Position numbers and translations under genes: made by a program. This document shows, in pieces, positions 38,103 through 49,222 of a DNA stretch of 64,000 bases. The notes under the pieces were generated by a model. The model saw only the letters and a program-made list of their open reading frames with translations, was not told where the DNA came from and searched no databases. The DNA is taken from contig NZ_BANX01000020.1 of assembly GCF_000334455.1 (NCBI RefSeq), forward strand, positions 62,001-126,000. Direction: 5' to 3'. This DNA is from Gordonia soli NBRC 108243 (GTDB lineage Bacteria > Actinomycetota > Actinomycetes > Mycobacteriales > Mycobacteriaceae). Numbering within the stretch: the first letter of the stretch is position 1; each line of letters begins with the position of its first letter.

Positions 38103-38417
38103 CGAAGCTGTCCTCTTACTCGTCTGTCGGGCTCGCGACGCGGGCGAACCGCACCGAAGCGTGTTGGTGGTGTCTGGCGTGTGCCGTCAGGCGTCCCGAT
38201 ACCGAGCCGGGCTGCCTCCGTGTCGCACCAGAGGGCCTGCCTGCGGGGCTCGACATGTGATCTCCGGACCCCGTCGGGCGGGATCGAGCATGTCGGACCC
38301 TTCGCGGAAGGCGACCTGTCAAGGTTACGGGACCGCCGTCTGTCCGGTCAAACCGGCGGACTCCCCCGCGACCTGCGGCAAGACCGATCGGAGCGACCCG
38401 GACCGTGCGGCCCGAGA
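38103..38417 (-). promoter_or_regulatory. rplU leader and promoter region
   Basis: 315 bp between rne and rplU with no gene. On the minus strand TTGACC (plus 38346-38351), an 18-bp spacer and TAACCT (plus 38322-38327) form a good housekeeping promoter. It would give an untranslated leader of about 210 nt, long enough for structured control of ribosomal protein synthesis; I do not recognise a known leader motif. Confidence 0.5.
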
Positions 38418-41400
38418 TCACTCGTCGACGGGCGGCCCCGCCGGACGTCCGGCGGCTCGGCGTCGAGGTCGCCGACGTACGGCCACCGCAGGTTCGGATG
38501 CCGGTGCCCCGATCGGACCCGACGTGGTCACCGGCGCCGAGTCGTCCGCCGACGTCGCGTCCGCGGTGACGATGACCGGGTCCGGCGCAGCCGTCGGCGC
38601 GGCGGCCCGACGGACGACCCGGCGGCGACGTCGTGCGCCGATCGCAGCGCCCGCCTCGTCGGCGGCAGCCGCGGTCGATGCCCCGTCCGTGACGGAGGAG
38701 GTGGCGGCCTCCGCATCGCTCGAGTCGTCCGCTGCCTGGTCGACAGCGGTCGCGTCAGAACCCGACTCGTCGGCGACACCCGCGTCGGCATCGCTCTCGG
38801 CGGTATCGCTCTCGCCGATGTCGCGCTCGTCGAGCTGCTCGTCGGTGGATCCGGCGGCTGCGTCGACTGCGGTCACGGCATCGTCATCGGGTGACGATTC
38901 CGAGTCGTCCGGCGTCGACTCCGCATCCGCACCGGCGGCCTGTTCCGTTGCGGTACCCGATGCAGCCTCGTCGGTCGCGGTCCGGGATTCCGGTGCACCT
39001 GCGCGCCGACGGCGCCGACGGCCCGCACTCCGGCGACCCGATGTCTCGACCTCAGACGAGTCGATGGTGCCGGCGGCGTTCTGCGCACTGTCGGCAGCAG
39101 ACACGTCCTCGGTGGTCGTGGTGTCGGCGGCAGATGTCGCAGCGCCGTCACCCGATGCCGTGGACGCCTCGTCGGAGGCCCCCGCCGCAGCGTCGGCATC
39201 GTCGTCGTGCGTGTGTGCGGCCATCGCTCGGAACATCGGGTGCTCGGCCGGGTTGTGCGCTGCCGGCTTCGACTCGGGCGCGGTCTCACCCTTGCGGCGC
39301 CCACGTCGCGAACGCTTGGAGCCCGCCCCATCCGACTTGCCGGAGTCGTCCGAGCGGACCTCGACCGGACTCGAGTGGACGATGATCCCGCGTCCACCAC
39401 ACGTGGTGCACGTCGTCGAGAACGCCTCCAGCAGTCCGGTTCCCAGCCGCTTGCGGGTCATCTGCACCAGCCCCAGCGAGGTCACCTCGGACACCTGGTG
39501 GCGGGTGCGGTCACGGGCCAGCGCCTCGGTCAGGCGACGCAGCACCAGATCGCGGTTGGACTCGAGGACCATGTCGATGAAGTCGACGATGATCATGCCG
39601 CCGATGTCGCGCAGACGTGTCTGCCGGACGATCTCCTCGGCTGCCTCGAGGTTGTTGCGCGTGACGGTCTCCTCGAGGTTGCCGCCCGAACCGGTGAACT
39701 TGCCGGTGTTGACGTCGACGACCGTCATCGCCTCGGTGTGCTCGATGATGAGCGTGCCGCCGGAAGGCAACCAGACCTTGCGGTCGAGCGCCTTGGTGAG
39801 CTGCTCGTCGACGCGGTGCACGACGAACGAGTCCGGCGCATCCGCGTGGGCCTTCTGGAACTGCTCGACACGCTCCATCAGATCGGGTGCCACCGAGCTG
39901 ACATAGCCCTCGACGAGCCGCCAGGCCTTCGGCCCCTCGACCACCAGCTTCTTGAAGTCCTCGTTGAAGAGGTCGCGGACCACACGGACCAACAGGTCGG
40001 GCTCTTCGTAGAGCGCTTGCGGCGCCGACGACCCCTTCTTGGTCTTCTGCACCGCTTCGTCGATGGTCTTCCATTGCGACTCGAGACGCGCGATGTCGGC
40101 GCCGAGCTCCTCGGCGCTGACGCCCTCGGATGCAGTGCGGATGATGACGCCTGCGCCCTCGGGGACGAGCTTGCCCAGGATCTGCTTGAGGCGCTTGCGC
40201 TCCACATCGGGCAACTTGCGGCTGATGCCGGTCGAGGAGCCACCCGGCACGTAGACCAGGTAACGGCCGGCCAGCGAGATCTGGGTCGTCAGACGGGCGC
40301 CCTTGTGCCCGACCGGATCCTTGCTGACCTGGACCAAGACGTTGTCGCCCGGCTTCAGGGCCTGCTCGATCTTGCGCGATCCGCCGTCGAGACCGGCTGC
40401 GTCCCAGTTGACCTCGCCGGCGTAGAGCACACCGTTGCGCCCGCGACCGATGTCGACGAAGGCGGCCTCCATACCGGGAAGTACGTTCTGCACGCGTCCG
40501 AGATAGATGTTGCCGACCATCGATGACGACGTGGCCGTGGTGACGAAGTGCTCGACCAGCACGCCGTCCTCGAGTACCGCGACCTGGGTGTAGTCCTCGA
40601 CGACCTTGTGCTCGTGGTTGCCGTCGTCGTCGGTGATCACGGTGTTGGCGGAGCGTTCGCGCACCACCATCACGCGGTCGACGGCCTCCCGGCGGGCCAG
40701 GAACTCCGACTCGCTCAGGATCGGCGGTCGACGACGACCGGCGTCGCGGCCGTCACGACGTCGCTGACGCTTCGCCTCCAGACGGGTGGACCCCGAGATG
40801 CCCTGCACCTCGTCGCGCGCACGCTTGCTCCGCGGTTCACGCTCGTGGACGACCGTGTTCGGCGGATCGTCGGGTGAGGAGTCCTCGGAATCGCCGCCGC
40901 CCTTACGACGACGCCGCCGTCGACGACGCTTGGACGTCGAACCGTCCTCACCGGAATCGTCGGAGTCTGCGGACTCGTCACCGGTATCGCCATCGGTGTC
41001 GTCGTCGCCGTCCTGATCGGCGTTCTGCTTGGCCTTCTTGCCCTTCTTGCCCGAGGGACGTCCGGAGCGGCCGCCACGACTCGTGTCGGATCCCTTGTCC
41101 TCGGACTCGGCGTCCTTCTGCGTGCCGGAGCCGGAGTCCTGAGTGCCGGAGTCCTGAGTGCCCGAGTCCTGAGTGCCGAAGTTCTCGGTGTTCGGGTCGT
41201 TCGCGCCGGAGCCCTTGTCCTGACCTGCGTCCGTCGTGGCCCGCCCGGCATCGGACGACTCGTCGCCGCTGTCGGTGTCGTCGCCGTTCTGATCGCCGCG
41301 GCCACGGCCCCGGCCGCGGCGTCCCCGACGACGTCGGCGCGACGATCCGCGACCCGAATCGTCGTTGTCGTTGTCGTTGTCACCGGCGGCGCTGCCCGAG

Positions 41401-42194
41401 TCGGTGTCGGAGCGCTCATCGGCCACGTCGGCCGACTGGTCGTCGGATTCCCGTGCCGACGAGCCTGCCGACTTTGCGGCAGGGGCCGCGAACGGATCGA
41501 CCGGAGTCGGCTGCAGGAACAGCGGGCCGGAGGCAACCGAGTCCGAGCCACCGACCACCGGTTGGTCATATTGCGAGGAGGCGGCCGAGAACAGGCTCGG
41601 GGTCTCGGTCCGGCGCTGCGCGCTCTCCTCCGATGCTGCCGTCTCTGGTGCTGCCGTCTCGGCAGCGGCAGGCTTGTCGCCGTCCTCGGTCGGCGCGGCA
41701 CTCTCGGGGACGCCGCCCGCGGCGGGCGCGGACGGTTGTGTGTCACCGTCAGCGAGGTCGGACGCCGCGGACTCCGCAGCCGGTTCCGGCGCGGGGGCCG
41801 CTGACTCCACCTGGGCCGGCGCGGGCACCGCCGGGTCGTCGACTTCGGGTTCGGCAACGGTCGGCTCGTCGGCCGGTTCCGGCTGCGCTCCGACCGCGGT
41901 CTCCGCAGTCGCGGTCGCTCCGACGGCGCTGTCGGCGGCGACAGGATCGGCGACGACGGTCTCGTCGACCTCGACGTGTGCGCGCACACGATCGGCCACG
42001 GCCTGCGCGACCTCACGGTCGATACTCGACTGTGGGCTGCGTGTCTCCTGGCCCAACTCGGCCAGGTGCGCCAGAACCTGTCGGCTCGTCAGGCCCAGTG
42101 TTCGGGCCAGGGCGTGCACACGAAGTCTGCTGGGAAATTCATCCGCCGGGGTGGACGCATCGTTCGCGTCAGCCGGCGACCCGTTCTCGGTCAC
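38418..42194 (-). CDS. rne: ribonuclease E/G
   Basis: 1258 residues, GTG start behind GAGGAGACTGA. Main endonuclease of mRNA decay and rRNA processing. Residues ~1-540 are a disordered acidic N-terminal extension with basic patches (SKRRRRRRRRKGGGD). The S1 domain is around 560-650 (GNIYLGRVQNVLPGMEAAFV), catalytic Asp segments are TVVDVNTGKFTG (~830) and IIVDFIDMV (~875), and the zinc-link is TTCTTCGGRG (~931). A second acidic/basic disordered tail follows, ending RRRPRRRAAGRPAG. The scaffold-first layout is typical of actinobacterial RNase E. Confidence 0.95.
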   Translation of the reverse strand: MTENGSPADANDASTPADEFPSRLRVHALARTLGLTSRQVLAHLAELGQETRSPQSSIDREVAQAVADRVRAHVEVDETVVADPVAADSAVGATATAETAVGAQPEPADEPTVAEPEVDDPAVPAPAQVESAAPAPEPAAESAASDLADGDTQPSAPAAGGVPESAAPTEDGDKPAAAETAAPETAASEESAQRRTETPSLFSAASSQYDQPVVGGSDSVASGPLFLQPTPVDPFAAPAAKSAGSSARESDDQSADVADERSDTDSGSAAGDNDNDNDDSGRGSSRRRRRGRRGRGRGRGDQNGDDTDSGDESSDAGRATTDAGQDKGSGANDPNTENFGTQDSGTQDSGTQDSGSGTQKDAESEDKGSDTSRGGRSGRPSGKKGKKAKQNADQDGDDDTDGDTGDESADSDDSGEDGSTSKRRRRRRRRKGGGDSEDSSPDDPPNTVVHEREPRSKRARDEVQGISGSTRLEAKRQRRRDGRDAGRRRPPILSESEFLARREAVDRVMVVRERSANTVITDDDGNHEHKVVEDYTQVAVLEDGVLVEHFVTTATSSSMVGNIYLGRVQNVLPGMEAAFVDIGRGRNGVLYAGEVNWDAAGLDGGSRKIEQALKPGDNVLVQVSKDPVGHKGARLTTQISLAGRYLVYVPGGSSTGISRKLPDVERKRLKQILGKLVPEGAGVIIRTASEGVSAEELGADIARLESQWKTIDEAVQKTKKGSSAPQALYEEPDLLVRVVRDLFNEDFKKLVVEGPKAWRLVEGYVSSVAPDLMERVEQFQKAHADAPDSFVVHRVDEQLTKALDRKVWLPSGGTLIIEHTEAMTVVDVNTGKFTGSGGNLEETVTRNNLEAAEEIVRQTRLRDIGGMIIVDFIDMVLESNRDLVLRRLTEALARDRTRHQVSEVTSLGLVQMTRKRLGTGLLEAFSTTCTTCGGRGIIVHSSPVEVRSDDSGKSDGAGSKRSRRGRRKGETAPESKPAAHNPAEHPMFRAMAAHTHDDDADAAAGASDEASTASGDGAATSAADTTTTEDVSAADSAQNAAGTIDSSEVETSGRRSAGRRRRRRAGAPESRTATDEAASGTATEQAAGADAESTPDDSESSPDDDAVTAVDAAAGSTDEQLDERDIGESDTAESDADAGVADESGSDATAVDQAADDSSDAEAATSSVTDGASTAAAADEAGAAIGARRRRRVVRRAAAPTAAPDPVIVTADATSADDSAPVTTSGPIGAPASEPAVAVRRRPRRRAAGRPAGPPVDE
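41134..41178 (-). repeat. three 15-bp tandem units inside rne
   Basis: GAGTCCTGAGTGCCG three times with one change, encoding GTQDS repeats in the disordered N-terminal part of RNase E. Likely to vary in copy number. Confidence 0.8.
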
Positions 42195-42595
42195 TCAGTC
42201 TCCTCGGACCCCCGGGCGCGTCGTCGGACGACGCGGCCACGCGGGGGCGTTTCTGTATGTGCCGGTCACGCGGACCGGTGTTGTGTGGTCTTCACGCCTT
42301 CGTCGCGAGTCGGTGTTGCCGCGTCGCGAATCGGCGTCTTGCGGTGATGCCCGATCCCACACCGCCGTCGCACGCCATCCGGGTACAGGCTCGTGGCCTG
42401 CGGTCTCGTCGTCCGGAGACGATTCGACACCGGATGGGGAGGCGGGTATCGGTACCGGCAACACGGTGTTGTGCACGCGGGTCACTGGTGCTGATGCTGG
42501 GCCGTCATCGGTGTCACCGGCGGCAAAGCGTGTCGCCGACAACTTTCCAAGTATCCCACACAGGGGGAGACGTCCCGCACACTATGAAGGTTTGA
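42195..42595 (-). promoter_or_regulatory. rne upstream region, 401 bp
   Basis: No convincing gene; an open frame (42195-42542 minus) translates to a basic low-complexity sequence without family resemblance and would abut rne with no gap. It must contain the rne promoter and leader; in other bacteria the rne leader mediates autoregulation. A direct 21-bp near-duplication is present at 42301-42321 and 42322-42342 (both begin CGTCGCGA). Confidence 0.35.
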
Positions 42596-42627
42596 CCCGC
42601 GTAGGCCCTGGTCAGGGCCTACGCGGG
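42596..42627 (-). terminator. terminator downstream of ndk
   Basis: Exact 15-bp arms CCCGCGTAGGCCCTG (42596-42610) and CAGGGCCTACGCGGG (42613-42627), 15 bp after the ndk stop. Only a weak T content follows on the minus strand (TCAAACCTT). Confidence 0.75.
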
Positions 42628-42642
42628 CATGTCAGAAGGTGG

Positions 42643-43059
42643 TCAGGCGCGCAGGTCGGGGAACCAGAGGGCGATCTCACGCTCCGCCGATTCCGGTGAG
42701 TCCGAACCGTGCACCAGATTGTTCTGGGTGCTCAGCGCGAAGTCCCCACGGATCGTTCCCGGGACGGCCTTCTCGACCGGGTCGGTACCACCGGCGATCT
42801 GGCGGAACGCCGCCACGGCGCGGGGTCCCTCGAGCACAGCCGCGACGAGCGGGCCCGACGTGATGAACTCCAGCAGCGAGGGATAGAAGGGCTTGCCCTC
42901 GTGTTCGGCGTAGTGACCGCGGGCGACCTCCTCGGTCGCCTGCTTCAGTTCGAGTGCGACAAGCGTGAGCCCCTTGCTCTCGACACGGCTGATGATGTCA
43001 CCGACCAGGGCACGGGCGACGCCGTCGGGCTTGATGAGTACGAGTGTCCGTTCAGTCAC
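42643..43059 (-). CDS. ndk: nucleoside diphosphate kinase
   Basis: 138 residues. It balances NTP pools through a phospho-His. Start [20 protein letters not shown]; catalytic His in [20 protein letters not shown]. Two GTG codons (43065, 43059) are in frame; 43059 is chosen because it gives the conserved [13 protein letters not shown] start. Confidence 0.95.
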   Translation of the reverse strand: MTERTLVLIKPDGVARALVGDIISRVESKGLTLVALELKQATEEVARGHYAEHEGKPFYPSLLEFITSGPLVAAVLEGPRAVAAFRQIAGGTDPVEKAVPGTIRGDFALSTQNNLVHGSDSPESAEREIALWFPDLRA

Positions 43060-43101
43060 GAGCACACTGTATCGACTCGACGGCAGTCCCCCGGGGTCCG
43101 A

Positions 43102-43554
43102 TCAGGAGCAGAAGCGGCCTTCGACCGGGAAGAAGCCGTAATTGAACAGGTTGCCCGACCGCGATCGCGGGTCGACGACCACCTGTAGGCAGCCCCCCGG
43201 GGATGCGAGCGCCCCCTGGAGTGCGAGGTCGAACTGCTTGGCGAGGGCCAGGTTCGCGGGACGGTACTGGGCGGGCACCGGGAGGGAGGCGATTCCCTCG
43301 GCCGCCCGTTGCGACGCTGCGCGCTGGGTGACCGCATGTGTCGCCTGGAAGCTGATCTCGCTACCGCTGACCGGTACCGGTGCCCCGGCTTCCGGGACCT
43401 CGACGACGGCAGCGGGAGCCGGTTGCGGCGCCTTCTGAGGAGGCACCGCGGTGGCGACTCCGGCCGCGACACATGAACCGGCCGCGGTCACGACGATCGC
43501 GGTTCCCATCCGGCGTGTCAGGGCGGAGATGCTGGTCGGAGTCGAGATACGCAC
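43102..43554 (-). CDS. small secreted protein, unknown function
   Basis: 150 residues. Signal peptide-like N-terminus: basic residues, then GTAIVVTAAGSCVAAGVATA with likely cleavage at ATAVPP. The mature protein is Ala/Pro-rich, then a conserved-looking tail with two cysteines (GGCLQVVVDPRSRSGNLFNY, GRFCS), which may form a disulphide. No family recognised. Placed between ndk and DUF4233, positions that are otherwise adjacent in mycobacteria. Confidence 0.7.
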   Translation of the reverse strand: MRISTPTSISALTRRMGTAIVVTAAGSCVAAGVATAVPPQKAPQPAPAAVVEVPEAGAPVPVSGSEISFQATHAVTQRAASQRAAEGIASLPVPAQYRPANLALAKQFDLALQGALASPGGCLQVVVDPRSRSGNLFNYGFFPVEGRFCS

Positions 43555-43783
43555 GGACAGAGATCCTCACTTCATCGGATGTGGTCGCCGGACGGCACGG
43601 ACTCCCACGGAAGAAGCCACCGCCCCCCGACGAACGGGCCCCCGACATTCTGACAAGCCGATGCGCCGGTCGGTGGGAATTGGCGGTAACGGTCCCACAA
43701 CACCTCTTGTGACGACCGAATCGAGGGTCGACGTTGTCGAATTGAACCCGGAATCGGCGAACGCCCCGATCAGATGCGTCGCC

Positions 43784-44185
43784 TCACTCCTCGATCGGTT
43801 CCTGACCTGCCAGCATGCCCCGTTCGATGCGCTTCTCGACATCTCGCTTCACATACACGATGTAGATCCACACGCAGCCGAAGATCACTCCGATGACAGC
43901 GATCGACCAGTGGAAGAAGCCGCCGAGGATCACCAGGACCTGGAGGCCCAGATCGATCTGCAATGCCTGCGGACGCTTCTGCACCCCGCAGGCGAGTATC
44001 AGCGCGATGAAGAGCAGTCCGAGGTAGCCGCCCGACATCCAGGTCACCCCGCCGGCGATCTTTGCCACGATCGGAAAGGCGAGGCCGACGACGATGGCTT
44101 CCAGGATGAGGATTCCCGACATCACGCCGCGGAGTCCCTTCCACGGGTCCGTGGCCGGCTCGGTGAATCGTCGGGGCTCGGTCAT
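43784..44185 (-). CDS. DUF4233 membrane protein
   Basis: 133 residues with four hydrophobic segments (MSGILILEAIVVGLAFPIVA; GYLGLLFIALILACGV; LGLQVLVILGGFF; IAVIGVIFGCVWIYIVYV). Matches the actinobacterial DUF4233 protein always found after folC (Rv2446c). Function unknown. It overlaps folC by 4 bases. Confidence 0.88.
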   Translation of the reverse strand: MTEPRRFTEPATDPWKGLRGVMSGILILEAIVVGLAFPIVAKIAGGVTWMSGGYLGLLFIALILACGVQKRPQALQIDLGLQVLVILGGFFHWSIAVIGVIFGCVWIYIVYVKRDVEKRIERGMLAGQEPIEE

Positions 44186-45875
44186 GAGGGCTCCTTGCCG
44201 AACAGGGTCCGACCGGCGCCCGCGGTGACCACCGATCCGGTGATCACCACGCCGGCACCGGCGACAGGCTCACCGTCGGACTCCTCGGCCAACGCGATGG
44301 CCTCGGTGACGGCGTCGGGCAGGAACGGCGTGACGAGCACCCGGTCCTCGCCGAAGATGGTGCGCGCGATCTCGGCCAGTCGTTCTGAATCGATGGCGCG
44401 CGGAGATCCGTTGTCGGTGATCACGACGTGGTCCAGCACAGGCTCCAACGCCTCCAGGAATCCGTCGGCATCCTTGTCGCCGAGCATCGCGATGACGCCG
44501 ACGAGCCGTCGGAAGTCGAATTCCTCCGACAGCGCCTGCGCCAGAGCCGCTGCGCCGTGCGGATTGTGGGCTGCGTCGACGAACACGGTCGGCGCACTGC
44601 GTACCCGCTCCAGCCGACCGGGACTGGACACCGCCGCGAATCCCGCACGGACCGCGTCGATCTCGAGCTGCCGTCCGGGACCGGAGCCGAAGAACGCCTC
44701 CACGGCCGCCAACGCCAGGGAGGCGTTCGCGGCCTGATGCGCGCCGTGCAGTGGCAAGAAGATCTCGTCGTACGTGCCGCCCAACCCCTGCAGGGTCAGC
44801 AACTGTCCGCCGACGGCGGTGACGGATTCGATGACCGCGAACTCCGAGTTCTGCCGCGCGACAACGGCCCCGGACTCGACGGTCTGGCGCAGCAGGACGT
44901 CCATCGCCTCCGGTTCCTGCATGCCGATGACCGTGACCGGATCGACCGGTGAGAGATCGTCGGGCTCGGCCTTCTTGATGATCCCCGCCTTCTCCCCCGC
45001 GATCGCGGTGAGCGTGTCGCCCAGATAGTCGGCGTGGTCCATCGCGATCGGTGTGATCACCGTGACCCCGGCGTCGATGACGTTGGTCGCATCCCAGCGA
45101 CCGCCCATGCCGGTCTCCACCACCGCGACGTCGACGGGCGCCTCCGCGAACACCGCATAGGCCATGGCCGTCAGCACCTCGAACTTGCTCATCCGCGGTC
45201 CACCCGCAGCGGTCGACGAATCGTCGACCATGGTGATGAACGGCTCGAGTTCACGGTAGGTGTCGACGTACGTGCGCGGACTGATCGGTACACCGTCGAC
45301 CGAGATGCGTTCGGTGACCGTCTGCAGGTGGGGGCTGGTGATCCGACCGGTCCGCCGATGCAGGCTGGTCAGCAGCGCGTCGATGATGCGCGCCACCGAC
45401 GTCTTGCCGTTGGTCCCGGCGATGTGTATCGCCGGATAGCTGCGCTGTGGGGACCCCAGCAGATCCATGAGTGCTGCGATCCGGGTGAGTGACGGCTCAA
45501 TCCGGGTCTCCGGCCACCGGGTGTCCAGTTCGGCCTCGACCTCGACGAGTTCGGCCAGCGCCATCCGGGCGTCGGTCGCATCGCCGGTGATGTGCCCGGG
45601 TCCCGGCTCCTCGGCGTCGAGATCATCCTCGTCGAGTGCATCGGCCGGGATCTGGGCGTCGTCGGCACCGAATGCGAGCGCCCCGAGATCCACCGGTTCC
45701 GAGGCCGCCTGTTCGTCGGCCAGGTGCGCGAGGTCGATCTCGTCCAGCTCGACCGCACCGGGATCGGTGTCGTCCGCGCCACGCCGCCGCGCCGCCGACC
45801 GTCCCTCGTCCACGAACTCGGGATGTACGGCGTCCGGATCCTCGAACTGGTCAGGCTCGTACTCGTCCTCTCGAC

Positions 45876-45879
<4 letters not shown>
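44182..45879 (-). CDS. folC: bifunctional dihydrofolate/folylpolyglutamate synthase
   Basis: 565 residues. Motifs [20 protein letters not shown] (P-loop), [55 protein letters not shown], and [15 protein letters not shown]. The enzyme proper begins at about residue 105; before it is an acidic, low-complexity extension ([36 protein letters not shown]). GTG 45879 overlaps the valS stop by 4 bases (GTGA), and no better internal start is obvious, so the extension seems real. Confidence 0.92.
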
Positions 45880-48521
<2,642 letters not shown>

Positions 48522-48565
48522 CCCTCGATCTTAGGTAACCGCTATGCAACCGGCGAAAACGGTGG

Positions 48566-49174
48566 TCAGACCCGCAGGCGATGCACGTCCTCCGGCGCGT
48601 TGACGTTGGTCAGCCAGTCGAGGTCGCTGACGGTCACCCGATGGGTGCACACGGTCTCCAACGCGCCCAGCAGGCGCCGCTCGCCCGCCGCCACCAGCTC
48701 GTGGAGTCTGGGGGCGACCGCGGTCCGATACACACCGGCCAGCGGGTGATCCCGGGACGCATCGTGCGCGATCACCACGTCGGTGGACGGCGTGACCCCG
48801 TGAACGAGTTCGTCGATCAGCTCGGTGCCGATCAACGGCATGTCGGTGGCGCATACGAAGGCCAGTTCGGCACCGGCCGCGCCGGCCGCAGACAGGCCTG
48901 CCGCCAAGGCACCCAGCGGTCCCGTGTCGGGGACCTCGTCGGTGACCCACCGGGCGGCGGGGCCGCCGGAGCCGTAGAGCAGCCGATAGGCCGGCGACGA
49001 CTCCGCGGCGACCACGAACACCTGCTCGCACCGCTCCCCGACCACCGACACGATCCGGCCGAGCATCGGTTGACCGTCCCAGTCGAGTGCTGCCTTGTCG
49101 CTTCCCATGCGGACCGACTGACCACCGGCCATCACGATCCCGGCGAGTGCTGATTCGTTGCTCTGTTCCGACAT
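48566..49174 (-). CDS. mobA: molybdenum cofactor guanylyltransferase
   Basis: 202 residues. It adds GMP to molybdopterin. N-terminal GIVMAGGQSVRMGSDKAALD (GTP loop with Lys), WVTDEVPDTGPLGALAAGL, and CATDMPLIGTELI. ATG 49174 (MSEQSNESALAG) fits; the open frame runs to 49231, overlapping the divergent gene. Divergent from a molybdopterin enzyme with only 48 bp between, so cofactor and enzyme genes likely share a control region. Confidence 0.9.
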   Translation of the reverse strand: MSEQSNESALAGIVMAGGQSVRMGSDKAALDWDGQPMLGRIVSVVGERCEQVFVVAAESSPAYRLLYGSGGPAARWVTDEVPDTGPLGALAAGLSAAGAAGAELAFVCATDMPLIGTELIDELVHGVTPSTDVVIAHDASRDHPLAGVYRTAVAPRLHELVAAGERRLLGALETVCTHRVTVSDLDWLTNVNAPEDVHRLRV

Positions 49175-49222
49175 GGCACCAGTCTGTGCGACACGGCCCC
49201 GGGTTGGGAGCAAGATGGACAT

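Noticed and set aside
42195-42542. Small gene upstream of rne
   Set aside because: Low-complexity basic translation, ends at the rne start without a gap, and no family resemblance.
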